DNA from: Dipteris shenzhenensis
Lineage: Eukaryota; Polypodiophyta; Polypodiopsida; Gleicheniales
Strand: one strand, 5' to 3'
NCBI GenBank assembly: GCA_047967505.1
Contig: CM106539.1
Length of the DNA: 64,000 bases
Shown piece after piece: positions 1 to 11,248 of this stretch (the first letter of the stretch is position 1; the number at the start of each line of letters is the position of its first letter). The translations under genes and the position numbers were made by a program. The notes under the pieces were generated by a model. That model saw only the letters and a program-made list of their open reading frames with translations, was not told the DNA's origin and did no database searches.

Positions 1-2217
1 TTTATTGCATCAGTGCATGCCAAGGCGGTGGAGAGTGTGTTTAATCAAGTGTTGGCTTTATGTTGATGAACGTCTAGTTAATGTGAAATTTGAAGTTGTA
101 GATTTAATCCATTTTTTGGCATGGCATTTTTATACGCATTTTAAAAAGATGTTGGGAGCTTTAGATCTCAGGTTATAGATTTTACGATAAAGTTACCCAT
201 TATGGAAAAGTAGACCTCGAGTCTTTATGAATGAACTCAAAATGTTACATTACACGCATTAGTAAATTGAGACCTAGCTGCTTAAAAGTTATGCCAAATG
301 AAATGACCCTCACATTTTTGAAAGAGGAAATCCCACCTCCAAGCTCTTATATAACTGTGCGAATGACTTTTCGTTACCCACTATGGGACCCCAATAGATG
401 CCTTTAAGACTATGGAATAGTTCACAAAAATCTCCCCAATTGGAAGATCTTGACCCTCCACAGATGGCCAGCACCTATCTTCCGCTACAGGGCTTGTTAG
501 AGGAATCTGCCCAATACTTGGTGGAATTGGCTTTGGCCTCAAACTGCACACGAAATATGCAAGCCATCTTGGCCTATTGCTCTTTGTATCAAAAGGCCGA
601 ATCCACAAAGTGCAAGTCATGCCATGGCACATCAGTAGTTCATTTTCATCGTCGTGTTCTTCCTGATGTTGAATGTTGAGTACGTTGCATATCTCAAAAG
701 TGGGATTAATTGTTCTGCTTAGAGCCGAAAATCCTCTTCTAGAACATTATGCTTTCGGATTTTCGAGTTTGGAAGATATCAATTTTGGCAAAAGTGTTGA
801 CGGTAGTTACACCTTGTTGCAAGGGTGTCGGAGTAAAAAGAAGATTACTTTCTTTCTTGGAGACATGAGCTTGGGCAACATTCAAGTCTAAGGTTCTTGG
901 GGTGGTCGTATGGTCGTTTTGTGGCTGAAATGAGACAAATTTTGTTCTCAATTGCCCCAGATATCTTCAATGTGTGTGATAGAGTCTTCGCTCCTTTGTG
1001 AGTGGGCCTGAGCTTCAAGGAAGCTCGCTAGATACGAACTAGGTTCTATATATGTATAGTTGTACAAGATCCTCCCGAATGACTTGGTTTGCCTCGTGAT
1101 AAGTAGCGGCACAGAGGGAGCCTCGAGACTATATTGAAAAGATGGCGGTCTGTTAGGAATGCCTCTTTAGGAGCTTACCTAATGAAATGATTTTAGAAGG
1201 ATGTTTTGGATGTGTTTAGGGACCTAGTAGGCTCTCCTTTGACACCTAGAAGTTTCCCTATGGGACAGTGGCTGGTTAAGATAATGTCAAAACTGCCATT
1301 AGGGGGAAGATAAAATCTTTGAAGGTACAAGGTTAGTTACACACTACAATGCAGGTGTTGGGTTCTTTGCCTAGATTTTTTCCCTCACAACATATGTACC
1401 ATAGCATGACTCGTACTCGTTTGGAATCAGCCTTTCGATACAGAGTAGTAGGCCAAGATGGCTTGGGTAGTTTTAAGTGTCTGTTGGAAAAGGTCTGATG
1501 TGAGCCTCCATGAGTTTTATTTGCTGTCAGTGGCCTGATCTGTCGTAGAATATTTTACTGAATAAGAAGAAATTGTGCAAAACTGTCATGGTGGTTTGCT
1601 TATCGTTTAGGAAAAGGTTTATGCATCTTTATATCGTTTCCAGAATCTTTCGAAACCCCGATGGCAGCTTGTGCTTGGGTACTGATGAGAACATAAGCAT
1701 GGCTTTGCTTACTAAGTTATTATTTCTCTTTACTCATAATTTTGTATAGAGCCGCTTACAAACTCCCTTCTTTCCTTTGTTCTTTTGCTTGTTCCATAAA
1801 AATTTTCAATTTGTAAAGTTGGATGTATTCTAGTCTTATGAAGGTATATCTTATATTGTTTTTGGTGTTTATGTTATCTTGTATATGGCTAAGTAGTATC
1901 TACCTGCCATATAATGCAGTTTTGTGCAGTGAACTGGCTTATTTAGCCCATTTTCGATCATCCATGGGGGCAATAAAGTGAATCAAACATTGACCTGAGA
2001 GAAATATGAAAACTCTGTTAGTTGAATGCAGGTTGGCTGGGCCGTGTTTGAAGGGATGACTTTATCTTTTAAATTCAGTTCTGGGTTTGGAAGGAATCCC
2101 TTCATTGAATTTTCACGTATGAAATAGCTGACCTCCACAGTTTCTATTTTTTGCAGTTGCCAAATCAGTGCATAGAGCATTATGGGCTTATTCTAATTAA
2201 ATCTCGATCGTGGAATC
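1..2217. other. 5' flank of PPR gene, no recognised gene
   Basis: Only short open frames (for example 398-679 plus and 381-632 minus) are present, and neither resembles a known family. The last ~200 bases may hold the 5' UTR of the PPR gene: a T-rich tract ending in TTTTTTGCAG at about 2147-2156 looks like a splice acceptor, but no matching upstream exon could be fixed. An in-frame TAA at 2194 lies just before the proposed start codon at 2218. Confidence 0.4.
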
Positions 2218-2259
2218 ATGAGGCTCCTCACGAGGCCTAGTAGGCACATCTTCATGAGA
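2218..2259 (+). CDS. PPR gene, exon 1 (start of targeting presequence)
   Basis: This proposed first coding exon gives 14 residues rich in Arg with no acidic residue, starting MRLLTRPSRH, as expected for the beginning of a mitochondrial targeting peptide. It starts at the first ATG after an in-frame TAA at 2194 and ends in phase 0 at AGA followed by a consensus donor GTAAGT at 2260. Intron 1 (2260-2447, 188 bp) ends in CTTGCAG. The exon is inferred from splice signals, reading frame and presequence character. No transcript evidence is available, so the call depends on the three exons joining in phase. Confidence 0.6.
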
Positions 2260-2447
2260 GTAAGTATATGATCCCTGAATGCCTTCAATAGATGCCAACT
2301 TTCAGGTTGTCAGTATGGTGGTTGTCACCTTTTTTCCATGAAGTTGTTTTAGTCTTTCTTACCATCATTAACTTCATTGAGAGAACAGCCTTTTTCTTTT
2401 CGGTTGCTTTTTAAATGCCTCATGCGTGTAGTTGATGTTTCTTGCAG

Positions 2448-2538
2448 ATATCCAGAGATGTAGTCTCCAATCATCGCAGGAGCTTGTGCTCAACCCCTTT
2501 CCACTGTCGAAGATTATATAGCTCTTCCAACGGTCCAG
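2448..2538 (+). CDS. PPR gene, exon 2 (rest of targeting presequence)
   Basis: This 91-bp exon follows an acceptor CTTGCAG and encodes 30 residues rich in Arg and Ser, with no acidic residue after the Asp near its start. It contains RRSLCSTPFHCRRLYSSS, and its RRLYSS stretch resembles a mitochondrial presequence cleavage region. It ends in phase 1 at CCAG before a donor GTCTGC that is weaker than consensus. The single leftover G joins GT at the start of exon 3 to make Gly, so exons 1, 2 and 3 sum to 1914 nt, exactly 638 codons with stop. A donor four codons earlier in the same phase (AACG before GTCCAG) is also possible. Confidence 0.6.
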
Positions 2539-3036
2539 GTCTGCTGATGTGATTTGGTTATAATTTGTTTGGTAGAACCTATTCTGTAATTAGAAATTAT
2601 TCAGGGGCCTTTATTGCCTGAAAGTGAAGTAGTAGAGATTCTGCATCTCTGGGCCTACAGCTCAGTAATGCTTCATGAAGAGGATGTGGACTAAATGTTG
2701 ATTAGCCTTCCCCTTTAGTACTAGCCTTTGTCCCTTCTCCTCTAGTGCCAGCCTTTGTCATGGCTGAGTCTGCCGTTCACCTCTAGAGTGCCAACAAAAA
2801 GTCAGTATGAAGACCTTTGGATAAATGGATGCTCAAGTATGAGTGGGTGTGTAGATATGTATATGTGAGAGCATATGTTTTTACTATGGTCTACCCCTGT
2901 ATGTCCACCAGCTTGGGATGCTTGGGTTCTCATGCATCAATCATGACTGTAAAGCATCTTTTTGTTTTTGCAGTGTGTAACAGAACGTCTCCAATTCCCT
3001 GCTAGGCTCCCTTTTTATTCCTAGCCACTTGCTAGG

Positions 3037-3370
3037 TGCTACAACGTTCTACCCCCCCCCCCCCCCCTTCCCCCCACCCTCCCAACAACAACAATGCATT
3101 AACCTTAGCGCCTTTGGATTTCATTTAACTTATTAACCACAATCTTGCCTCTAAGCACTTACTATTGAGTGCATGGTTAACAAATTAACCAACATTAATG
3201 TTAGAGCCTTCTAGTCGTCTTAGACCCTGTCATCAAAGACCTTGACAAACAAAGCCTTGGACCGACCATTTAAACACAACATAACAACCAAGTATTTACA
3301 TTTATATACATTATCAGCCTCTCTAAGGTCTTTCTATTAGGTCTTGTTACATTTGAAGTAGAACGTAACA
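3037..3370 (-). repeat. 3' LTR of Ty3/gypsy element
   Basis: Read on the minus strand, the repeat starts TGTTACGTTCTAC at 3370 and ends GTAGAACGTTGTAGCA at 3037, so its ends are imperfect inverted copies with TG...CA termini. It directly follows a purine tract, GAGGGAAGGAA (3371-3381), as a 3' LTR should. A TATATAAAT box lies near 3305. A run of 16-17 C lies just inside the lower end (about 3051-3067). The matching 5' LTR was not found. Confidence 0.6.
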
Positions 3371-3617
3371 TTCCTTCCCTCTGTAGGCATCAACGTCCTC
3401 GATGGATTCCACAGTACTAGGCACTTTTTGTGGAACCCCAACTCCAATAAATTTTTTCCTTAATGAAAGCATATGCTCTCAGCATGTCTTTCAAAGTTTG
3501 GTTGACTCTTTCCGTTTGACCATTGGCTGTTTCAGGATGACCCCATTTCCAACTTAGTTCTTAGTGCATCAATTATAGTAGTCCAAAAATGATTGGTAAA
3601 TCTTGTATCCTTGTTTG

Positions 3618-4217
3618 ATATTATGGATTTTTTTCCCCTAGAAAAAGATAATTCTATTCATGCTTGGAAAACCATACAACCAGCTTCCAAAAGGAGCTGA
3701 CGATGAAAACAAGAAAGAGAAACAGGTTGCCAGCTACAAGAACAAACACCTGTTTTCGGATCTCATGGCTCATCGCCTATAGAGATTCCGAATCAGGAGC
3801 TAGCAACCATAGAGGTGGTCTATATGCCCAGCGAACACCCCTCACGGAAAGGGTGTAGAAAACTCTTGCCAGCCATATGTGGCGGATTCGCTCTCATCTC
3901 TCAACAGTTGCTCTCGAGCCTAGAGTACCGTGCTCCCATGTAGCGTGCAAGGTGAAGATGATATCTTGCCAAATGGCTACTAGAGTAGCGGTCGGATAAA
4001 TCCTCTGGCCTCCCATTGCCCAGCTGCATCGAGCCACCTAGACATTCCAAGCATTGATGCTGCAAACAGTCTCCCAAACACCCTCCTCCTAGAGAGTTGG
4101 AGGGCATGGACGGGAGGGCTGAATTGCGTCATGTAATCTCTATCCACATGTAACCTGTAGGCCGGCGTGACTGGGTGGGTCACAAAGGCATGGCCTCCCT
4201 CCTAATATTATGGATTT
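3618..4217 (-). mobile_element. 574-bp retroposon with 13-bp target duplication, nested in gypsy integrase
   Basis: The integrase reading is split by 574 bp (3631-4204) flanked by a direct repeat of ATATTATGGATTT at 3618-3630 and 4205-4217. Long target duplications of this sort are made by LINE-type machinery. On the minus strand the insert ends in GGGGAAAA next to the A-run of the target site, which would be a short A tail. The insert is richer in GC than its surroundings. It encodes no recognised protein, only a 67-residue open frame at 3980-4183 minus. It could be a SINE, a 5'-truncated LINE end or a processed gene copy. No clear Pol III box A and B pair was seen. Confidence 0.6.
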
Positions 4218-5559
4218 CGATAATCTGTGCAAACAAATATGTTACTAAAAAACAAATCCACTACTTGCAGGGCCTTTATTCACTCTCTAGTTGGAATGAA
4301 GTGACCCATCTTGGTAAGACGGTCAACAACCACAACGATAGAATCATATCCTCCTTGTCTTTGTGGCGAATCTACTTTAAAATTCACAGAAATTCTCTCC
4401 CATCTACATTATGGTATTCCAATGGTTGTTAAAGGCCAGGTGCCTTCATCCATTCTACCTTACTCACCTGATATGAAAAACATTGCGTGATGTATTGCTT
4501 TTTCATCTTTAGCCAAAAGAAATCAGGCTTCCCAAGCTCGCATGTCTTTTCAACACTTGGATGTCTTTTAAGCATACCATCATCTATGTTATTTCTTGCA
4601 AATGTAGTGCCTTTCCTAGATGCGTGGTCATGTGTAACCCTGACTCTTAATCACAACAGCCTTAGGCCAAAGGCTCTAAACATACTTTTGCAATTGTAGA
4701 GTTTCTCTAATTTCACTCATTAGAGCACTCTAATGCTGACAAGGCATCAACAATTATCCTTCCCTCTTCGGTACCGAATTTCCATATGAAATTCTTGCAT
4801 GAGGTCTACCCCCTAGCTTGGCGGCCACTCAAATAAGTGTGTTGATAAAACTATTTTAGAGTATCATGATTGATATCAGGGTGAATCTTCCGCTGTGTAG
4901 GAGCATTGGCTATGCTTAATAGTAATACTGCTCAACCCTAGATAGTCAATACACCACCGAAAGGTACACCATCTTTCATTTTCTTCAAATATTACGGGTA
5001 AAGCAAAAGGTAAGAAACTGGGTTGAATCTTCCCTAACCTAAGGTATTCTTGCGCACCTTAGCTTCTTCTATTAAGCTCAGCCTATAAGGCGGTTTTTCC
5101 AGAGGTTTTGTCCTTGAAGAAGCTCAATATTATGTTGAACATTCCTTGAGAGGTAACCCGAAAGGTAATTCATCTTTAAAACAATTTGAGAACTCAATGA
5201 GAATCTAATTGACTAATGAGGCCATCTCCCGATCTTGGGTAGCCGAGTAATTTGTATGGTGCATCCACATATGACTCAACATATGTATAACAAATTGAAA
5301 AAACTCACGTGGATTCTTTCGCACTTCCATAGTTGAGATCAAACCACCGTGACAAAGATCCTTCTTGCCTTGAAGAATATACTGCACACCATCCAATTCA
5401 AATTTGTAGATGTGCTTTCCAAATCCACCTTAGTACTTTTCTTTGAGTGTCATGCCATTCCAAAAAAGCTACATCTACGCGAGCAAGCTTGACAATTTCA
5501 AAATCTAGCTTCTCGGCGTACTCTTGGATGCGTAGCTTCAACTGCGTGACCCTTTGGTC

Positions 5560-5928
5560 CTACACCTCAATTGGACTCCAATCTACCATCCGAACTGTAT
5601 AGGCATAGTGAGATGGGCTTGTTTTCGGCTTTAGTCTTTTCACTAGTTTGGAATTGATAGCGTTGTGTGGTGATGTCGAGTCAAATAACGTGCCGATATT
5701 ATGCTCGGCAACTTGCCCCTTCATTTTTATTGATTCCATTCCAACAAAATGTAAATATCCCATTGTTGTGGGTTTTGATAGGTGTATTCTTAAGTTTTTT
5801 AGAAACGGAACACACAATATAGTAGTTTCTAACTTGTGAGAAGGTCCCGCTAGTTGAACTTGAATGTCCTCAGCCTTGGAATTCTTCTCCATTTCTATAT
5901 TGCATTGCGAGATTACCATTCTAGCCAT
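5560..5928 (-). pseudogene. gypsy aspartic protease remnant
   Basis: This 122-residue open frame matches the gypsy retropepsin pattern in its second half (about residues 75-120): a hydrophobic strand, then LFDSTSPHNAINSKLVKRL where active proteases have DTGSSHNFI. The catalytic triplet DTG or DSG is altered, so activity is unlikely. The N-terminal part contains WTF-like hydrophobic strands that cannot be assigned with confidence. It belongs to the 3371-5930 element. Confidence 0.6.
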
Positions 5929-6124
5929 GCGAGAACTCTAGTTCTTCAGACAGTCCAACCACAAATGCGTTGAAGGGATCTGAAATACAATCCTTCTTTC
6001 CTTGCTTTGTCCTTTTGCTTAGTAGTCAAGCAAGACTGCGACCAAGCTGGGCTACCATAGGGGATACTTTTCTTTTCACCAATATTGCTACTTGGCTGTG
6101 ATTTTGCCATTTATCCTAGCTTGA

Positions 6125-6665
6125 TTGCCTCATCACTGGTTTATTGCACCGTACCTTTTCTCACAAACTTTTTTTGGAAAGTTGGCTATTTTGAAGGCTG
6201 AGACTAATCTCACCCACATTAATAAGCTGCTCATGGAAGTCCTTGAGTTTGGTGAGATAAGCATCTATGCTGTCCCCTTGCATGTGTACTTTGTCAAGCC
6301 TTCACTTCAAACAGGAGACTTTGGCCTCATTACAAATCTGATACAAAGGGGCCAAAGTATCCCATGCATCCTTGGCTGGCTTGCAAGATCTGATGTGGGG
6401 AATAATATCTCTTGCATGCAAATGCAATCACATAATGATCCCAGCAGGTCTGCTCTGGTATAGGAGGATCTGGTGCAGCAATGGTACGAGATCCAGAAAT
6501 GGCTGTAGTAGCCGTAGCACCACCTGTTGTGGTATGCAATGGCAGCGGTTGCCTGTGGCTAAGAGACAGGTCTAGTCTCTACAATGCCCCAAAAAGTCTT
6601 GGATACCAAGTGGCGCACCAAGTACGACCTTATGGGGTAGTTGGTACCATCAAGTTTGTCAGCTG
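6125..6665 (-). pseudogene. Ty1/copia gag N-terminal remnant
   Basis: Read on the minus strand, the region begins with a LDGTNYPIRSYLV-like motif (about 6610-6660) that matches the K..GTNY..W start of copia Gag. It continues with WDTLAPLYQICNEAKVSCLK and GDSIDAYLTKLKDFHEQLINVGE (about 6190-6380), the core of the UBN2-type Gag domain. Stops and at least one frame change interrupt it. No protease, integrase or RT of the same element follows. The next sequence downstream on this strand belongs to the gypsy element. Confidence 0.65.
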
Positions 6666-6670
6666 AATCA

Positions 6671-7850
6671 TTCTAAACAAAATTTGACACAATATCTGCA
6701 AATGCCAACCCAAAAAACAGCAAAAGCTCTGCAAAGGTGAATGCCCAATGAAGTGCTCAAACATTGAGCATAATGCAAAAGGCTGTCCTACAATGTATGA
6801 CTACAATTATTTGCAAATGTTAATGCATCAAAGGCATGGAGCTGCCCTGTGCTTAACCAGCTCTCAAATTTGCTCAAAAGTGACCAGTAATTGAATCCCA
6901 AGGCAAAGGGGAGGACTGCAAGTGCCAGTCTTGCAAAAGCCCCAATTTTCCCAAAAATGAAAGTATGCCAGAAAAGAGGGCAAATTGAAATTTTTGCTCA
7001 ACGTCACTGTACCAGCATGTAGTCACTGCAATAACTTTTCAATGTCCCAAAATCTGCCAATTCAGACTGCTAAAAATAGCAAATGTTTGTAAATCTCACT
7101 CACACTGATTGGAAAGATGCCTGAAAAGCTGCCAATGCCTTGTTTTTTGCAAAATTGTAGCCCAATGTCAAAACCCTCAATTTCTAGAGGGAAGCTGCAC
7201 CCAAAAGAGGGCAAAATCAAGAAAATCCCCAAATATCTGCAAATTTCCAACTCTGTTTGCAAATATTTAATCAGGCTGCAAAATCTGTCAAAGACTCAAA
7301 TTTTTCTGCAAATTGAATTGAAAAGTGCAGCAAAGACAAAAGTTGTAGCCTGCCTGGTAGATGTACGACTGTTCGTACACAGTTGTACAGGCATAATCGC
7401 AAGCGTAAAGGAGAACTCTATGACTTTTTTTTGACGTTATACAGACGATTGCTGATGCAGTATGGATTCGGTACATTATGGATTTGTGGCGATTTCTATC
7501 GTTGTATGAACAGTTTTTTGGCACAAGACGGATTCTGTACAGTCGTACGAGTTGCATGGATGGAGGTCTGACAACGGTTGTACGGACGGGACGAGTCCGT
7601 CATACAGATGATCTTGCAGAAATATGTTGTACTGACGAAATGGCAGCAGCTTTGAATCACAATGTAAAGTGATGGCAGCGTAGATCAGTGTAGAATAGCA
7701 GCTGGTGGCATGGTGGAAGAGTGTGGAATAGCAGCTGGTGGTGTGACTGCTGGTCGAACTGCAAGAGAGAGACAATGACCAGCTAAACGTCAACTTGGAG
7801 GCGTGTGGGCAGAAGTTGCACCGGGGGGGGGGGGGGCAGCATGGATCCAG
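6671..7850. other. Non-coding; probable copia leader or LTR debris
   Basis: There is no coding signal. The first ~650 bases are A-rich and repeat the words TGCAAAT and CTGCAAA many times. About 7360-7640 is rich in GTAC words (GTACAG, GTACGA). This region lies where the leader and 5' LTR of the copia gag remnant would be, but no repeat pair defines an LTR. A run of 12-13 G lies at about 7826-7838. Confidence 0.35.
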
Positions 7851-8402
7851 AAGTTGCTCTTATACCATTGTTGGCTATGAGACAATGTACAATCAAAGGG
7901 TAACCCATACAAGCCATTGTGGGCTGAAGCAAAGGGCTTGCTAAGGCCCTTGCTGTGTGCTATGCTACGAAAACTCAAAGCTAGAACTCAAAACTAGCAC
8001 TCAAAATGCATAGCCGGGCACCATGGTGGCTCTTCTGCGAGCTGCGAAGATGTCTCGTATCGGTCTGATGAGGAACCGAGGGCCTACTCCGAATCATCCT
8101 GGATCCTATAATCACTTGTAGCCTCTTGAATCTCCGCCACTTAGTCGCCAATAAGTCACTTCCCTAGAAGGGTGCTGTATGCATGGCTGTTGGCTTCACA
8201 AGTGTATCAAAAAGCCATCCCTTCGTTGGAGGGTCTTGAGAGTGTGCTTGAAAGCACTGTCACTCTAACTGAGCCAAGCCCCCTGCCCTCGTGGGAGCCG
8301 TGGTCTTGCTGCATGAGTCATTTTGAAAACTGGCCCTATGAAGACTGCTCCCAAGATAGGTGTATGATTGCACAATCTCAACCGGCATTTCTCGGAAATT
8401 GA
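7850..8402 (-). mobile_element. LINE 3' part, copy A (ORF2 C-terminal remnant)
   Basis: The segment is collinear with LINE copy B: 7850-8030 matches about 11560-11850 (CATACAAGCCATTG..GGGCTGAAGCAAAGGG) and 8060-8300 matches about 12940-13170 (TACTCCGAATCATC, AGCCA.CCCTTC.T.GG.GGGTCTT). On the minus strand it encodes the same region of LINE ORF2 that follows the RT palm, but with stops and frameshifts. The lower end near 7850 would be the LINE 3' end. No A tail is preserved. Confidence 0.6.
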
Positions 8403-8424
8403 AGCTGTGTTCGTGAAAAACTGC

Positions 8425-8890
8425 CTATGAAGGCTGGAGCTGCTGCCCGCTGCCCTTGGCTGTCCTGCTGCTCCGCCAACTCCTCACTCCCGCAGCCTCC
8501 CCCCCACCCTCCTCCTCCGCCTCCCCCCCGTCAGCTCCTCCCCTTGCGAACTCTTCCACCTCCCTCGCCATCTTTGCCGCCCTCTCCTCGGTCCCCCTCC
8601 TGCCATCTCCTCTGCCTCCCACCTGCTCCCCTCCGCCGGCTCTTCCACCTTCTCCTTCCACACCTCGGCTCCTCCCCCCGCCTGCTCTTCCCCCCCCCCG
8701 CCCTCGCCTGCTCTTCGTCCTCTGGTCGCCTTCTCATCCTCCGCCTCCCGTCGTCCCCCTGCGCTCCTCCTTTCGCTGCCCCCCGCTGCCTCCTCGCCTT
8801 CCTTGCCTCCCCCCTCCCCTCCGCCTTCTCCAGCTCTCCCCCCTCGTTTCGCAGCCTCCTCTTGCCATTCCTTGCTGCCCCTCCTAGGGT
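8425..8890. repeat. Pyrimidine-rich (CCTCC) low-complexity block
   Basis: About 460 bp of nearly pure C and T on the plus strand, rich in CCTCC and CCCCC, separates the two parts of LINE copy A. Several frames on both strands stay open only because the composition avoids stop codons. The translations are Pro/Ser/Leu-rich (plus) or Arg/Gly/Glu-rich (minus) with no domain. The complementary G-rich strand has many G runs and could form quadruplexes. Confidence 0.7.
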
Positions 8891-8924
8891 TGATCCTCCT
8901 AGAGATCCTTGAAGGGGGTACACT

Positions 8925-9051
8925 TTGCCAGCGAGTGGAGATATTTGGGTTACTAGGCCAGTGTCTTTGTTGCAAACAGATGGGTCACCTAGCCAGAGAT
9001 TGCCCCTGCGGCCAAGGCCGAGCTCCTCCCTCCCCCACCCCCGCAAAGTAG
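8925..9051 (+). pseudogene. CCHC zinc-knuckle fragment
   Basis: A plus-strand frame contains CLCCKQMGHLARDC, an exact C-x2-C-x4-H-x4-C zinc knuckle as found in retroelement Gag proteins or LINE ORF1 proteins, followed by a Pro/Ser-rich stretch and a stop. It directly follows the pyrimidine-rich block and lies opposite to the surrounding LINE. It may be the tail of a plus-strand element whose low-complexity Pro-rich region is that block. Confidence 0.5.
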
Positions 9052-9127
9052 GTAGAGTCAGCAAGCCAGAGCCTAGCACCCCCCTAGACAAGAGCAGCAG
9101 GAGTCTCAGACCCCCTGGGTAACCCCT

Positions 9128-10300
9128 TCAGAAGGGGACCTGACCTAGGTTAAAAAGAAAAAGAAACAAGGGTAAGACAACGTCCCCTTCCGTTTTCTCA
9201 TCGCAGCATCCCGTCCCCTCTTTCCATTTGAGGGGGGGAAGCCAGAGGGAAGCACGTGTGAGGCTAGATCTCCTCTTGGCAATCATCGTCAAACCATGGG
9301 TTTTGGGGCATCTTGCCACCTAGGGGGCGTGATGTAGATCGAGTTGTCGGGAAAGATTTGGTGGGTAGCTTGAACCATTGATACTAGAGTGTTTGAGTCA
9401 TGGGTGAGGTTTGAGTCATCCCCAAGGGATGTCGGTAGCTCACGCGACAAGTGGCTCATATAGACCTCATTAAGGGCATGGTCAAAGTGTATGTGAATGG
9501 GCTGGCGGGTCTCGTACTATGGTTGGTGTGGTGGTTGATATGCTGAATGCCAGATAGGCGTGATCGGTGCGAATTGGGGAGGGGAGGACATCGAGATCAT
9601 GTACATGTGGTGCAAAGGTTAGGGAGCCCATTAGGTAATCCACTGTACTCGTCTCCTCTCCATGTGGGAAGCAGGTGATCCCTCTGAATAACGGCCATCT
9701 ATGAAAGCCATAATACATGATCAAGTCATGCACTGCTCCCATTTCCAGTAGGTGTTGGTCATATCGTGCGACTTGTGGTGCATCCTTTGAGTGCCTTGCT
9801 ATCCCAAGCTCTGCCGGATCTATCTCTGGTATTTTGAGGGGGGGAGCTCCAAAGTCAAGCAACCCAACCAGTCTACTCCCTATATGTGCATTGAAGTCAC
9901 CTAGGAGGAGAATCTCCCCTTGCCTAGTAAACTCTGTGATATCACCATATATCATCTCGTATGGGCTGTGACCCTTTGTGGTGACCTCAGGTGCATATGA
10001 CAAGGTGTCCGGGGAGAAGTAGCATATTGCAATGAAAATTGGTCGTGTGTCAAGTGCTTGAACTCGTATCCACATGCATGCTCCTCCTTTCACATCACTG
10101 ATATAAATGGTCTTAGATGTGATCTAAAGAGAACTACTACTCTTGTAGAGCCTTGTATCCCGCATTCTCTCCTCATCTTCCTCCTATGAGCTGACTCCCA
10201 AGTGTATCTTGTCATTGTGGGCAGCCCTCTCTCTAGGCTCTCATGTGTCTCAATGTAGAAAATCACATCCTTGGTGGTGTAGGACAAAAGCCCCTCGGGT
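9128..10300 (-). pseudogene. LINE ORF2 endonuclease remnant, copy A
   Basis: On the minus strand the open frame 9482-10093 carries an AP-endonuclease-like domain of non-LTR retrotransposons. GEILLLGDFNAHIGSR (around 9880-9905) holds the catalytic D and N, and DHAYLAFSI near the C-terminus holds the final D-H pair. An upstream frame (10090-10287) probably belongs to the N-terminal part. Below 9480, NPWFDDDCQEE-like coding at about 9245-9300 matches the linker between endonuclease and RT in LINEs. The RT itself is missing from this copy, where the pyrimidine-rich block begins. Frameshifts and stops make it inactive. Confidence 0.75.
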
Positions 10301-10375
10301 CAGACCAAAGGGTACCATTATAGCTCCACACTGCCATAATCTATTCTTCGCCCCCGTCCCATAGGCTCAATACCG

Positions 10376-11248
10376 TCATGTGCTGTCCAGCTCGCCTTCT
10401 TCCCATTCTGCTCTTTCTGCCCTTTCTATTTTCTTTCGGATAATCACTTTGTCATCTTTGTATGCAGCCCACTTCCCCTCTTGTCTTGCTGCTATTACAC
10501 GTAACATCAACCTCGCTTCGATGCTCTTGCTGCAAGAGCATGAGATCATTGTCAAAAACGTCCTGGTACCCTTCAGTGTTGCCCTCATGCTCATGAGGAT
10601 GGACCTATCCGCTGCTGTTCCGAATCTCACAACCAATGGCATCAGCCTTGCCCACTCTCCAAGCTGTCTAACAAGTCAGGTTGACACCCGTCTTGGTGAA
10701 CAATGCTGGAGGTGTCTCCTACTATTAGTCCTTTGACTAGGACATTCATGGCCTTGCTGTTTCTCTTCTTATCCTATTTTAAGGCATCAGATATGAACTC
10801 CTTCTTGGGGCTGCTGTACCTTTTTAATCACATTCTTCCATTCTAGCATTGCTGCTTCCCCTTTGGTGATTTGCGGCGGAAATTCAGCATGCTTACCTTG
10901 CATGTGGCCCGAAAGGCTGCCAAATCTTTTCTGAGTTTTTTATTCTCAGCTTTCAGTTTTCCCATTGCCTTGCATGTCCTTTTGGTGCTCCTTGCATATC
11001 TCATAGTTGTAATTCGGTCCCCATGGCTTGCATTTGACCTTCGAGGCTGGTTTTTCCTGAGTCCCATGGTGCTCTTCCTTTCTCCCATTCATCCCTCCTT
11101 CTGCCATTAATCTTGCATCTGCCCTCCTTGTTTGAAGTTTCTTTACCTCATCCAGAGTTTTGGCTACATGTTCTTTCTCATTAAGCAATGCCGCATTAGT
11201 GGCCTCTAGGTTGTCAACCTTCTCAATTGTTGAGGTGGGTGATGACAT
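10376..11248 (-). pseudogene. LINE ORF1-like remnant, copy A
   Basis: Three overlapping minus-strand frames (10946-11248, 10843-11088, 10376-10642) read as a broken ORF1. There is an N-terminal Glu/Lys-rich coiled-coil (MSSPTSTIEKVDNLEATNAA onward), a basic middle part, and a C-terminal VVRFGTAADRSILMSMRATL motif typical of the RNA-binding part of ORF1 proteins just before the endonuclease ORF. The order ORF1, endonuclease, (RT lost), ORF2 C-terminus fits a single LINE from about 11.3 kb down to 7.85 kb. Confidence 0.55.

Larger units (their letters stand above)
3371..5930 (-). mobile_element. Decayed Ty3/gypsy retrotransposon (PR-RT-INT remnants)
   Basis: Read on the minus strand from high to low coordinates, the domain order is protease, RT and integrase, the Ty3/gypsy order. 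The protease remnant is at about 5560-5790, with DSTS where DTGS is expected. RT-like patches follow at about 4860-5120. An integrase zinc-binding segment lies at about 4440-4600 (C, C and the PGLLQPLEIP-like linker), and the integrase core at about 4205-4400 (YDSIVVVVDRLTKMGHF) continues at 3450-3617 (TRFTNHFW). Many stops and frameshifts break every domain. It lies antisense in the PPR intron next to its 3' LTR. Confidence 0.75.

Noticed and set aside
2605-2691. Open stretch after TTATTCAG (GPLLPESEVVEILHLWAYSS) as PPR exon 3
   Set aside because: Joining it to exon 2 at the donor 2539 gives a stop within five codons (wrong phase), and the intron would be only ~60 bp, whereas 14249 joins in phase.
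7560-7660. Possible hammerhead ribozyme (CTGACGA near GACGAGTCC)
   Set aside because: The GAAA core and supporting stems could not be arranged in the required order around CTGACGA.
8427-9091. Overlapping 140-190 residue ORFs on both strands
   Set aside because: They exist because of pyrimidine-rich composition that lacks stop codons. The translations are low-complexity without domains.
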